The position numbers and the translations under genes are program-made. From Streptomyces fulvorobeus (GTDB taxonomy: Bacteria > Actinomycetota > Actinomycetes > Streptomycetales > Streptomycetaceae), in contig NZ_BLWC01000001.1 in assembly GCF_013167895.1 (NCBI RefSeq), positions 3,844,001 through 3,908,000 on the forward strand: a stretch of DNA of 64,000 nucleotides, read 5' to 3'. Shown one piece after another: positions 37,973-46,235 of the stretch. The notes below the pieces were generated by a model. It saw only the letters and a list, made by a program, of their open reading frames with translations, ran no database searches and was not told where the DNA came from. Each line of letters starts with the position of its first letter. The first letter of the stretch is position 1.

Positions 37973-38664
37973 CCGAGAACACCGAAGCGACCGGGGGCCC
38001 GGAGCGGCGGGTACGGGTCGTGCTCGTCGACGACCACCGGATGTTCCGTACCGGGGTCCAGGCCGAGATCGGCCGCACCGAGGAGACCGGGGTCGAGGTC
38101 GTCGGCGAGGCCGCCGACGTCGACCAGGCCGTCACGGTCATCACCGCGACCCGCCCCGAGGTCGTCCTGCTCGACGTCCATCTGCCGGGCGGCGGCGGCG
38201 TGGAGGTACTGCGGCGCTGTGCCCCGATGATGGGCGCGGCCGAGAACCCGGTGCGCTTCCTCGCGCTGTCCGTCTCGGACGCCGCGGAGGACGTCATCGG
38301 TGTCATCCGGGGCGGCGCCCGTGGCTACGTCACCAAGACGATCACAGGGGCCGACCTGGTCGACTCGGTCTTCCGGGTGCAGGACGGCGACGCGGTGTTC
38401 TCACCCCGCCTCGCGGGCTTCGTGCTGGACGCCTTCGCCTCGACCGACGCGCCGCCGGTCGACGAGGACCTGGACCGGCTGACGCAGCGCGAGCGCGAGG
38501 TGCTGCGGCTGATCGCCCGCGGATACGCGTACAAGGAGATCGCCAAGCAGCTCTTCATCTCGGTGAAGACGGTCGAGTCGCACGTCTCGGCGGTGCTCAG
38601 GAAGCTCCAGCTCTCCAACCGGCACGAGCTGACCCGGTGGGCGACGGCGCGCAGGCTGGTCTGA
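37969..38664 (+). CDS. NarL/LuxR-family response regulator
   Basis: 231-residue DNA-binding regulator. Receiver domain with acidic pair in VVLVDDHRMFRTG, phosphoacceptor Asp in VVLLDVHLPGGGGVEV, Ser/Thr switch in LALSVSD and Lys in GYVTKTI. C-terminal LuxR helix-turn-helix LTQREREVLRLIARGYAYKEIAKQLFISVKTVESHVSAVLRKLQLSNR. Overlaps the kinase gene by ATGA, so the two form a translationally coupled two-component system. Likely targets are envelope genes, possibly the divergent PspC/LiaF-like operon. Confidence 0.95.
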   Translation: MTENTEATGGPERRVRVVLVDDHRMFRTGVQAEIGRTEETGVEVVGEAADVDQAVTVITATRPEVVLLDVHLPGGGGVEVLRRCAPMMGAAENPVRFLALSVSDAAEDVIGVIRGGARGYVTKTITGADLVDSVFRVQDGDAVFSPRLAGFVLDAFASTDAPPVDEDLDRLTQREREVLRLIARGYAYKEIAKQLFISVKTVESHVSAVLRKLQLSNRHELTRWATARRLV

Positions 38665-38677
38665 TCCGCCCGGGCGC

Positions 38678-39759
38678 TCAGGCCACCCTGGTCGCTCCGG
38701 CGAAGGGCATCTGGTCGATCGGCGCGACGCGGACGGGGGCGCCGGGGCGCGGCGCGTGGATCATCTGGCCGCCGCCGATGTAGAGCCCGACATGGCTGAG
38801 GCCCGAGTAGAAGAACACGAGGTCGCCGGGGCGAGTTCGGAGCGCGGGACCCGCTGTCCCGCGTTGATCTGGGTGTACGTGGTGCGGGGCAGGGAGACGC
38901 CCGCGGAGCGCCAGGCGGCCTGGGTGAGGCCGGAGCAGTCGAAGGAGGAGGGGCCGGTGGCGCCCCAGACGTACGGCTTGCCGATCGCCCCGTACGCGAA
39001 GGCGACGGCCTGCGCGGCACGGGTTCCGGTGGCGCCGACCGCTCCGCGCGGGGCGCCCCGGTCGGCTCGCACGGCGCTGCCGTGCCCCGCGTCGGCCGCG
39101 CGTTCGTAGTCGGCGCGCTGGGCCTCGGTCAGGGTCCCGAGCAGGCGTCTGGCGTCGGCCAGCTTGGCGCGGACCGTCTCCTTGTGTCTCGTCAGCTCGG
39201 CCCGGCGCGCGGTGAGCGCCGCGAGTTCGCCCTCGGCCCGGGCGCGGAGCTGGGCGACGCCGGTGACCTGCCGGCGGATGCCGCTGAGCAGACCGGCCTG
39301 GCGGTCACCGGCCCGGTCCAGGTACGAGGCGCGTCGCAGGTACTCGTCGGGGTCCGAGGAGAGCGCCAGCTGCACGGCGGGGTCGATACCGCCGGAGCGG
39401 TACTGCGCGGTGGCCAGGGAACCGATGGCCTCGCGTGCGGTGTTGAGGCGCTCGGTCCTGCGGGCGGCCTCGTCGCGCAGCGCGTCCACGGATCTGGTGG
39501 CGGCGGTCACCTTCTCCTTGGTGCCGTTGTAGCGCTCGGTGGCGACCTCGGCCTCGTGGTGGAGCCGGTCGATCTTGGCTCTGACCTGGGCCGGGGTGAG
39601 CTGTGGTTCGGCGTGCGCGGCCCCGTCGAAGGCGGTGGCGGCCGCGGCCCCCGCGAGGGCCAGGGTCGCGGCGGTGCGGGCGGCGGGCCCGGTGAACGGG
39701 CGCGGTCCGGCTTTCCGGTGCGCGGCTTTCCGGTGTGCTGCTTTCCGGTGTGCTGCCAC
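38678..39759 (-). CDS. NlpC/P60 peptidoglycan endopeptidase (apparent frameshift)
   Basis: Secreted wall hydrolase of about 360 residues after correction. Basic start with three AAHRK repeats and a hydrophobic signal-like stretch (TAATLALAGAAAATAF) ending AHA; long coiled coil (about 60-240); C-terminal NlpC/P60 domain with catalytic Cys in FDCSGLTQAAW and His in SHVGLYIGGGQMIHAPRPG. The frame breaks at the G run 38828-38831; one extra base gives ELAPGDLVFFYSGLSHVG. GTG 39759 is chosen for GGAAGG upstream and the short basic N-region; an earlier ATG (39864) would add 35 atypical residues. Cleaves stem peptides, as RipA-like enzymes do. It ends 13 bases from the convergent response regulator gene. 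Confidence 0.88.
39711..39755 (-). repeat. Three tandem 15-base repeats at the NlpC/P60 N-terminus
   Basis: Unit CTTTCCGGTGTGCTG (plus strand) three times, the first copy diverged; it encodes three KAAHR/AAHRK units just after the start codon. Copy number may vary between strains. Confidence 0.8.
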
Positions 39760-39941
39760 GGGGGGTGCGTCCTTCCTGTTCGGCTGCCCGTACGGAGTGA
39801 CCGGCGGGCCGGGGAGATGTCCGTGTGCCGGCCGGTGCGTACGGGGCGGCGGGGAAACGGTCATCTGGGAGGGACGCTAATCCCAGGACACGGGAAAGGG
39901 CCGACTTGACAGCTATTGCCTTGATGTGACGTTTCGCTATC

Positions 39942-39980
39942 TTTCCGTGATCGGAAAAATGCCATCAGATTCAGGCATTT
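39942..39980. promoter_or_regulatory. Two adjoining inverted repeats in NlpC/P60-pcrA gap
   Basis: TTTCCG-TGAT-CGGAAA (39942-39957) directly followed by AAATGCC-N10-GGCATTT (39957-39980), in an AT-rich patch of the 441-base divergent gap. They may be operators or RNA hairpins in the wall-hydrolase leader. No ydaO (c-di-AMP) riboswitch was recognised. The rest of the gap shows nothing else clear. Confidence 0.45.
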
Positions 39981-40185
39981 AGTACAGGCGCGAGCGAAGT
40001 CACCACTGAGCGCTACCTGACCGGCCAGAGGTGATAAGAGCCTGGGACACGGGCCCCTGGCCCACCATGCCCGCAGGCGCCCGAGGGCCGCCGTCTCGCT
40101 TACGGCGGGTGGCCGGGGGTCTCCCTGCGCGCACGTCCGGCGGCCGTCCTGCGCAATGCGGCCCCGAGGTGTCAGTGGGGCCGCC

Positions 40186-40191
40186 TAGACT
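40186..40191 (+). promoter_or_regulatory. -10 box of pcrA, probable leaderless start
   Basis: TAGACT ends 9 bases before the pcrA ATG at 40201, and no Shine-Dalgarno is visible between them. The start site would fall at or within a few bases of the ATG. Confidence 0.5.
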
Positions 40192-40200
40192 CCTGTAGCG

Positions 40201-42639
40201 ATGAGCAGCCTCTTTGACGACAGCTTCCTGACCGGCCTCCAGAACTCGGAGGAAGGGCCCCCGCCGCCTCCCGAGGACCACGCACCCGACGCGGTGCCGG
40301 AGGGTCTCTTCGAGGGCGTCTTCGACGCGCCCCCGCCGCCCCGCGAGGGGTACTACCGGGACGGGGCGCCCCGCCCCGTCATCGACGCCGCCGCGCTGCT
40401 CGACGGGCTGAACACCGAGCAGCGCGCCGCCGTGGTGCACGCCGGCTCGCCGCTGCTCATCGTCGCCGGTGCCGGCTCGGGCAAGACCCGGGTGCTCACC
40501 CACCGGATCGCCCACCTGCTGGCCGAGCGCGGGGTGCACCCCGGCCAGATCCTCGCGATCACCTTCACCAACAAGGCCGCGGGCGAGATGAAGGAGCGGG
40601 TCGAGCAGCTCGTCGGACCGCGCGCCAACGCCATGTGGGTCATGACCTTCCACAGCGCGTGCGTACGCATCCTGCGCCGCGAGTCCAAGCGGCTCGGCTT
40701 CACCTCGTCGTTCTCGATCTACGACGCCGCGGACTCCAAGCGGCTGATGGCCCTGGTCTGCCGCGACCTGGACCTCGACCCGAAGCGCTACCCGCCGAAG
40801 TCGTTCACGGCCAAGGTCTCGAACCTGAAGAACGAGCTGATCGACGAGGACACCTTCGCCGGACAGGCCACGGACGGCTTCGAGAAGACCCTGGCCCAGG
40901 CGTACGCGCTCTACCAGGCGCGGCTGCGCGAGGCCAACGCCCTGGACTTCGACGACATCATCATGACGACGGTGCACCTGCTCCAGGCGTTCCCCGACGT
41001 CGCCGAGCACTACCGCCGCCGCTTCCGGCACGTCCTGGTCGACGAGTACCAGGACACCAACCACGCGCAGTACACGCTCGTACGCGAGCTGGTCGGCCCG
41101 GCCGGTGAGGCCGAGGCCCCCGCCGAGCTCTGTGTCGTCGGTGACGCGGACCAGTCGATCTACGCCTTCCGGGGCGCGACCATCCGCAACATCCTCCAGT
41201 TCGAGGAGGACTACCCGCAGGCCACCACCATCATGCTGGAGCAGAACTACCGCTCCACGCAGACGATCCTCTCCGCGGCCAACGCGGTCATCGAGCGCAA
41301 CGAGAGCCGCCGCCCCAAGAACCTCTGGACCAACGCCGGCACCGGCGCGCGGATCACGGGGTACGTCGCGGACACCGAGCACGACGAGGCGCAGTTCATC
41401 GCCGACGAGATCGACCGGCTCACCGACGCGGGCGACGCCAAGGCGGGCGATGTCGCCGTCTTCTACCGTACGAACGCGCAGTCGCGTGTCTTCGAGGAAA
41501 TCTTCATCCGGGTCGGCCTGCCCTACAAGGTCGTCGGCGGTGTGCGCTTCTACGAGCGCAAGGAGGTCCGCGACGTCCTGGCCTATCTCCGGGTCCTCGC
41601 CAACCCCGAGGACACCGTCCCGCTGCGCCGCATCCTGAACGTGCCCAAGCGCGGCATCGGCGACCGCGCCGAGGCCATGATCGACGCCCTGTCGATGCGG
41701 GAGAAGATCTCCTTCCCCCAGGCACTGCGCCGCGTCGACGAGGCGTACGGCATGGCGGCCCGCTCGGCCAACGCCGTGAAGCGCTTCAACACGCTGATGG
41801 AGGAACTGCGCACGATCGTCGAGTCCGGGGCCGGCCCCGCGGTCGTCCTGGAGGCGGTCCTGGAGCGCACCGGCTATCTCGCCGAGCTCCAGGCGTCGAC
41901 CGACCCGCAGGACGAGACCCGCGTCGAGAACCTCCAGGAGCTGGCTGCCGTCGCGCTCGAGTTCGAGCAGGAGCGTGCGGAGGAGGAGGGCTCGGGCACG
42001 CTCGCCGAGTTCCTGGAGAAAGTGGCGCTCGTCGCCGACTCCGACCAGATCCCCGACGAGGACGAGGACGGCTCCGGTGTCATCACGCTGATGACGCTGC
42101 ACACGGCCAAGGGGCTGGAGTTCCCGGTCGTCTTCCTGACCGGGATGGAGGACGGCGTCTTTCCGCACATGCGGGCGCTCGGGCAGGCGAAGGAGCTGGA
42201 GGAGGAGCGGCGGCTCGCCTATGTGGGCATCACCCGGGCCCGTGAGCGGCTGTATCTGACCCGGGCGGCGATGCGCAGTGCGTGGGGGCAGCCCTCCTAC
42301 AACCCGCCCTCGCGGTTCCTGGAGGAGATCCCGGACCACCATCTGGAATGGAAGCGCAGGGGGCCGATGGCCGCTCCGGCCGGGCCCACGTCGGGGATCA
42401 CGTCCTCGCTGTCGTCCTCACGCTCCAGGACGGGGCCCTCGGGCTTCGCCACCCGGCGCACGGCGGACAAGCCGGTGGTCACCCTGGTGGTGGGGGACCG
42501 GGTCACGCACGACCAGTTCGGTCTCGGCACGGTGACGGCGGTCGAGGGCTTCGGGGACCAGGCGAAGGCCACGGTCGACTTCGGGGACGAGCGGCCGAAG
42601 AAGCTGCTGCTGCGGTACGCGCCGGTCGAGAAGCTGTAG
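40201..42639 (+). CDS. pcrA: ATP-dependent DNA helicase PcrA/UvrD
   Basis: Superfamily 1A 3'-5' helicase for repair and removal of proteins from DNA. 812 residues. Walker A VAGAGSGKTR with Lys95, motif Ia AITFTNKAAGEM, Walker B VLVDEYQDTN, motif III VVGDADQSIYAFRGA, motif IV EQNYRSTQTIL, motif V VITLMTLHTAKGLEFPVVFLTGMEDGVFPH, motif VI RRLAYVGITRARERLYLT. The C-terminal tail ends with the RNA-polymerase/UvrB-binding Tudor-like domain (VTLVVGDRVTHDQFGLGTVTAVEG). The acidic, Pro-rich start (residues 1-65) is typical of Streptomyces. Convergent with the M23 peptidase gene with a shared terminator. Confidence 0.98.
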   Translation: MSSLFDDSFLTGLQNSEEGPPPPPEDHAPDAVPEGLFEGVFDAPPPPREGYYRDGAPRPVIDAAALLDGLNTEQRAAVVHAGSPLLIVAGAGSGKTRVLTHRIAHLLAERGVHPGQILAITFTNKAAGEMKERVEQLVGPRANAMWVMTFHSACVRILRRESKRLGFTSSFSIYDAADSKRLMALVCRDLDLDPKRYPPKSFTAKVSNLKNELIDEDTFAGQATDGFEKTLAQAYALYQARLREANALDFDDIIMTTVHLLQAFPDVAEHYRRRFRHVLVDEYQDTNHAQYTLVRELVGPAGEAEAPAELCVVGDADQSIYAFRGATIRNILQFEEDYPQATTIMLEQNYRSTQTILSAANAVIERNESRRPKNLWTNAGTGARITGYVADTEHDEAQFIADEIDRLTDAGDAKAGDVAVFYRTNAQSRVFEEIFIRVGLPYKVVGGVRFYERKEVRDVLAYLRVLANPEDTVPLRRILNVPKRGIGDRAEAMIDALSMREKISFPQALRRVDEAYGMAARSANAVKRFNTLMEELRTIVESGAGPAVVLEAVLERTGYLAELQASTDPQDETRVENLQELAAVALEFEQERAEEEGSGTLAEFLEKVALVADSDQIPDEDEDGSGVITLMTLHTAKGLEFPVVFLTGMEDGVFPHMRALGQAKELEEERRLAYVGITRARERLYLTRAAMRSAWGQPSYNPPSRFLEEIPDHHLEWKRRGPMAAPAGPTSGITSSLSSSRSRTGPSGFATRRTADKPVVTLVVGDRVTHDQFGLGTVTAVEGFGDQAKATVDFGDERPKKLLLRYAPVEKL

Positions 42640-42641
42640 TT

Positions 42642-42686
42642 CACGGCCCCGCTGCCGGTGGTGATACCGGCGGTGGCGGGGCCGTG
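42642..42686. terminator. Terminator between convergent pcrA and M23 gene
   Basis: CACGGCCCCGC with CCGGT arms pair with ACCGG and GCGGGGCCGTG, loop GGTGAT, beginning three bases after the pcrA stop. Confidence 0.85.
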
Positions 42687-42713
42687 GCGGTGGTGCTGGT
42701 GTGGCGGCGGTGC

Positions 42714-44246
42714 TCAGTTCGGGTTGAGACCGTGGCTGCGGAACCAGGGCATCGGGTCGATCGCCGCTCCGCCACCGGGCCGGACCTCGAAGTGGAGGTG
42801 GGGGCCGGTGGAGTTGCCGGAATCCCCGGCGTACCCGATGGTGTCGCCCGCCTGGACCGAGCCCGAGCGGACACGGCTGCTGCTGAGGTGGCAGTACCAG
42901 GTCTCGGTGCCGTCCGGCGCCGTCACGATGGCCATGTTCCCGTAGGCGCTGTTGAACTGGGTGCGTACGGTGCCGTCCGTCGCGGCCATCACCGGAGCGC
43001 CGTACCCGACGGGGAAGTCGACCCCCGTGTGCACGGACATCCAGTTGACGCCCGCCTGGCCGTAGTACGCGCTGAGACCGTGCTGCGAGACGGGCAGGGA
43101 GAACTTGGGGCGCAGAGCCTCGCGGCGGGCGGCTTCCTGCTCGCGCTTCTTCTTCTCGGCGGCCTGCCGCTCCCGCAGGTCGATGCGCTCCTGGGTGCGG
43201 CTGGCGCGGTCGGCGAAGTCGTCGGCGTCGGCGCTGAGTGCGGCGAGCTGGGTGTCCAGCGCGTTGTTGGCGGCGATCGGCTCCACGGTGGCCGGGTCGG
43301 CCGCCGCCATCGTGGCGGTGGCGTCCTTCTTCTCCTCGCCGCCGGCGACACCGCTGACCGAGGCGGCGGCGATGCCCGCGACGCTCATGACGCAGGCCGA
43401 GGGGACGGCGACGGTGAGGAACGCGGAGCGCTTGGCGGGGGTGCGGCGCCGGCCGCGGCTTCCGGTGCCGGAGCCGCGGGACGAGCGGCCGGCCGCTCGG
43501 GGGGCGCCGACGGGGTGCGAGGCGGTGGTCACGAGTTCGGGTTCGTCGATCTCCCCGCTTCCGGCCTCGCTCTCATGAGTCCCGGCCGCGCTGTCGGTCT
43601 CGTGCGTTCCGAGGCGGTCGTGCGTCTCGGTGCCGGGAGCGGCGCTCCACTCGTAGGGGAACTGCTGCTCGACCGGCTGCTGTTCGTATGACGCGTACGA
43701 CATCTGTTCGGGCTCGTACGACGACTCCTCGGGCGTGGCGCCGGTGTTCCACGCGGTGGCGTCGTAGGCGCCGGTGTCGGGAGCCGCCTCGGTTGGCATC
43801 ACGAAAAGGTCGGCGGCGTACGTGCCGGTCGTACCGGTCCCGTAACCCGTGTCGCCGTACGTGCCGGCCGGGAAGGTACCGGTGTCGGTCGTCGCCCACT
43901 GCTCGGCCTGCCCGGGCTGGACCCAGCCGGAGGTGTCCCACTGCCCGTACGCGGCGGTCTGCTGCGTGCCCGTGTCCCACGGGGCGGAGTCGTAACCGGC
44001 GCTGTGGCTCTGCCCGGCGGCCTGGTAGCCGCTGTCGTAGGCGTAAGGGGCGTCCTGGGCGGTCTCGTAACCGCTGCCGTAGCCGCTGCCGTGGGGGGAA
44101 CCGTCGGCGTGCTGTCCGTCGTGTTGAGGGTCGTGCTGTCCGTCGTGGTGACCGGGGAGAGCACCGAAGAGCGGATCGGTGTCGAAGCTGCCGGGGGGGT
44201 GGTTGTCGTAGTCGACGTACCCGGCGTGGGGGTGCTGGTCGTTCAC
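42714..44246 (-). CDS. M23 family metallopeptidase (LytM type), membrane-anchored
   Basis: 510-residue wall endopeptidase. Residues 1-250 are disordered and rich in Asp, Tyr, Gly and His (repeated GYGSGYE, DTGTGT-like segments), a long cytoplasmic head. One membrane or signal segment (AFLTVAVPSACVMSVAGIAAASV, about 300-325), then coiled coil (LAALSADADDFADRASRTQERIDLRERQAAEKKKREQEA) and the M23 domain with zinc ligands in SVHTGVDFPVG and PHLHFEVRPGG. GTG 44246 follows GAGAGAAG. Cuts peptidoglycan cross-bridges or regulates amidases in the wall. No frameshift seen. Confidence 0.92.
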   Translation of the reverse strand: MNDQHPHAGYVDYDNHPPGSFDTDPLFGALPGHHDGQHDPQHDGQHADGSPHGSGYGSGYETAQDAPYAYDSGYQAAGQSHSAGYDSAPWDTGTQQTAAYGQWDTSGWVQPGQAEQWATTDTGTFPAGTYGDTGYGTGTTGTYAADLFVMPTEAAPDTGAYDATAWNTGATPEESSYEPEQMSYASYEQQPVEQQFPYEWSAAPGTETHDRLGTHETDSAAGTHESEAGSGEIDEPELVTTASHPVGAPRAAGRSSRGSGTGSRGRRRTPAKRSAFLTVAVPSACVMSVAGIAAASVSGVAGGEEKKDATATMAAADPATVEPIAANNALDTQLAALSADADDFADRASRTQERIDLRERQAAEKKKREQEAARREALRPKFSLPVSQHGLSAYYGQAGVNWMSVHTGVDFPVGYGAPVMAATDGTVRTQFNSAYGNMAIVTAPDGTETWYCHLSSSRVRSGSVQAGDTIGYAGDSGNSTGPHLHFEVRPGGGAAIDPMPWFRSHGLNPN

Positions 44247-44505
44247 CAACTTCTCTCTCGCCTCGGCAGCAGGACCTGTTCCGGTGTCCGTGGGGGACTC
44301 CAGGGGAAAGCAGTGGCCGCGACTGTACCCGGCGGTACGTGACGACGACAATCTTCGACCGCTTCCGGCCGTTCGGGAAACGGGCAATCGGCCGCCTTTC
44401 GGAGGACAGAAGGCCCAGCCTTGGCCCTATGTTCGAAATGCGTTCTATTCGGTGGTGTGGGTCGGTCCCGCCTTGTCCGGCTCCGGCGTGTCATGTGCGC
44501 CCTGT

Positions 44506-45384
44506 TCAGGCCACCGAAACGGTCCCCGAGCCGCTGGTGCCGCCGGATTCCGGGGACTCCAGGGCCTCCCGGACACCGTTCGCGACCGCAGGATGCACGG
44601 GCAGGGCGAGATGGCCGATTCCGGTGAGGCGCACGTTCACCACGTCCAGGTCCGGGTGGTCCATGCGGGCCGTCTCCACCGGGACCATCACCCGGTCCAA
44701 CTCGCTCCAGAAGTTGACGAACCTGGTCCGGCAGCCGGGTGCGGGCCTGCGGAGTTCCGCGATGAGGTCCGAGCCGCCGCGCATCTGCCGCACGATGGGA
44801 TGGGCGCTCGCCCGAGGCGCGACCGAGGTACCGCCGTGCGGGGTGCCGAGCGTGACCAGGATGCGCACCCGCTGGTCGCCGCCGAGCCGCTGCACGTAGT
44901 AGCGGGCGATCAGCCCGCCGAGACTGTGTCCGACGATGTCGACCTCACGGTGCCCCGTGCGGACGCAGATCTCCTCGACATGCCGGCCGAGCAGCTCCGC
45001 CGCCGTACGGATGTCGCAGGTCAGCGGCGAGTAGTTGAGGGACTCCAGATGGCGCCAGCCGTGCCGGGCGAGCGAGCGTCGCAGCAGGACGAAGACCGAG
45101 CGGTTGTCGATGAACCCGTGCAGCAGGACGACGGGCGGGCGGACGGTGGCGCCATCGGCGAGCCGGGCGGCGGGCCCGGCCGGCCCGGTCCCCGGCTGCC
45201 CCGGGCCGGCCGGTACGGGCGTCGCGGCCCGGCGCTCCGGTGTGATGCCGGAGGGGTGGATGAGGATGTGCCCGGCGAGGATCGCGAGCTCCAGCACGGT
45301 GGCTCTGACCAGGGCGGATGACAGCCGGGCGGGGAGCGTGCACGGTGTGCGCAGCAGTGGGGAAAGGAAGGACAGGACCTTCAT
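44506..45384 (-). CDS. Alpha/beta-hydrolase, lipase/PGAP1-like
   Basis: 292-residue hydrolase. N-terminal hydrophobic helix (LVRATVLELAILAGHILI) suggests membrane attachment or export. Motifs: HGFIDN oxyanion loop, nucleophile Ser154 in VGHSLGGLIARYYVQRL, Asp in FWSELDRVMVPVETARM, and His in LTGIGHLALPVHPAVANG, giving a complete catalytic triad. The GHSLGG context with TLGTPHGGT is typical of actinomycete extracellular lipases/esterases. ATG 45384 has GGAGG upstream. It is divergent from icmB with a 345-base gap in which no gene or clear site was found. Confidence 0.9.
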   Translation of the reverse strand: MKVLSFLSPLLRTPCTLPARLSSALVRATVLELAILAGHILIHPSGITPERRAATPVPAGPGQPGTGPAGPAARLADGATVRPPVVLLHGFIDNRSVFVLLRRSLARHGWRHLESLNYSPLTCDIRTAAELLGRHVEEICVRTGHREVDIVGHSLGGLIARYYVQRLGGDQRVRILVTLGTPHGGTSVAPRASAHPIVRQMRGGSDLIAELRRPAPGCRTRFVNFWSELDRVMVPVETARMDHPDLDVVNVRLTGIGHLALPVHPAVANGVREALESPESGGTSGSGTVSVA

Positions 45385-45729
45385 GGCCGACCTCCTGCAC
45401 CGGCACACGGGGAGCGGCTCCGGTCCCGTATGCCCTCGTGGGCGTCGGTGCGGGGCGGCGACGGGCGATCGGCCGTCGGCCGTGGTGCCGTACCACCGTG
45501 CCGTGCGGCTGGCGGCGCGGTGGTACGGCGACCTCGCAGCGGCTCCCTCTGTGTCGTACCCGGGCGGCAGATGGACCACATGGACCGGGAACGACGTCCG
45601 GTGCACATGTCCCAGGTGTGATTTCCCCCTCCCCGGTCACCGCGAAACAGCGGCTTGCGGGATGCTGTGGATAACGTTCGTTCACATCCCCGGCCCTTCA
45701 GGCGCGCGGGAGATCATGTGGAGGCAGTG

Positions 45730-46143
45730 ATGGGTGTGACCGGTCCGATCCGTGTGGTGGTGGCCAAGCCGGGACTCGACGGCCACGACCGTGGAGCCAA
45801 GGTGATCGCGCGGGCGCTGCGGGACGCCGGTATGGAGGTCATCTATACCGGTCTCCACCAGACGCCCGAACAGATCGTCGACACCGCGATCCAGGAGGAT
45901 GCCGACGCGATCGGCCTCTCGATCCTCTCCGGTGCGCACAACACGCTCTTCGCCAAGGTGATCGAGCTGCTCAAGGAGCGCGAGGCCGAGGACATCAAGG
46001 TGTTCGGCGGCGGCATCATCCCGGAGGCCGACATCGCACCGCTGAAGGACCAGGGCGTCGCCGAGATCTTCACCCCCGGTGCGACGACGACGTCGATCGT
46101 CGACTGGGTGAACGCCAATGTCCGCCAGTCGGCAGGCGCCTGA
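45730..46143 (+). CDS. icmB: Cobalamin-binding subunit of isobutyryl-CoA mutase
   Basis: 137-residue small subunit that binds adenosylcobalamin for carbon-skeleton rearrangement (isobutyryl-CoA to n-butyryl-CoA) with the large subunit IcmA. The B12 motif DxHxxG is present in [18 protein letters not shown], followed by LSILSGAHN and [11 protein letters not shown]. The length matches IcmB and is far shorter than methylmalonyl-CoA mutase large chains, which carry a fused domain. No icmA is nearby, as known in Streptomyces where the genes are unlinked. ATG 45730 follows GGAGGCAG. Confidence 0.93.
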   Translation: MGVTGPIRVVVAKPGLDGHDRGAKVIARALRDAGMEVIYTGLHQTPEQIVDTAIQEDADAIGLSILSGAHNTLFAKVIELLKEREAEDIKVFGGGIIPEADIAPLKDQGVAEIFTPGATTTSIVDWVNANVRQSAGA

Positions 46144-46183
46144 CCGGCCGGCCTGACCGATCGGCCTGACCGGCCGCGCACGA

Positions 46184-46208
46184 CCGACGGGCCGGAAGGG
46201 CCCGTCGG
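46184..46208. terminator. Terminator between icmB and the convergent DUF5691 gene
   Basis: CCGACGGGCC and GGCCCGTCGG arms with loop GGAAG, in the 92-base gap. Confidence 0.8.
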
Positions 46209-46235
46209 CCGCGCGGGCCGCCGGCCGGTCGTGCG

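Noticed and set aside
39760..40200. c-di-AMP (ydaO) riboswitch upstream of the NlpC/P60 gene
   Set aside because: Such switches often precede wall hydrolases in Streptomyces, but the conserved core was not found here, nor in the M23 upstream region 44247-44505.
45385..45729. Plus-strand open frames between lipase and icmB
   Set aside because: Arg/Gly/Pro-rich translations without motifs; the region is better read as a divergent intergenic zone.
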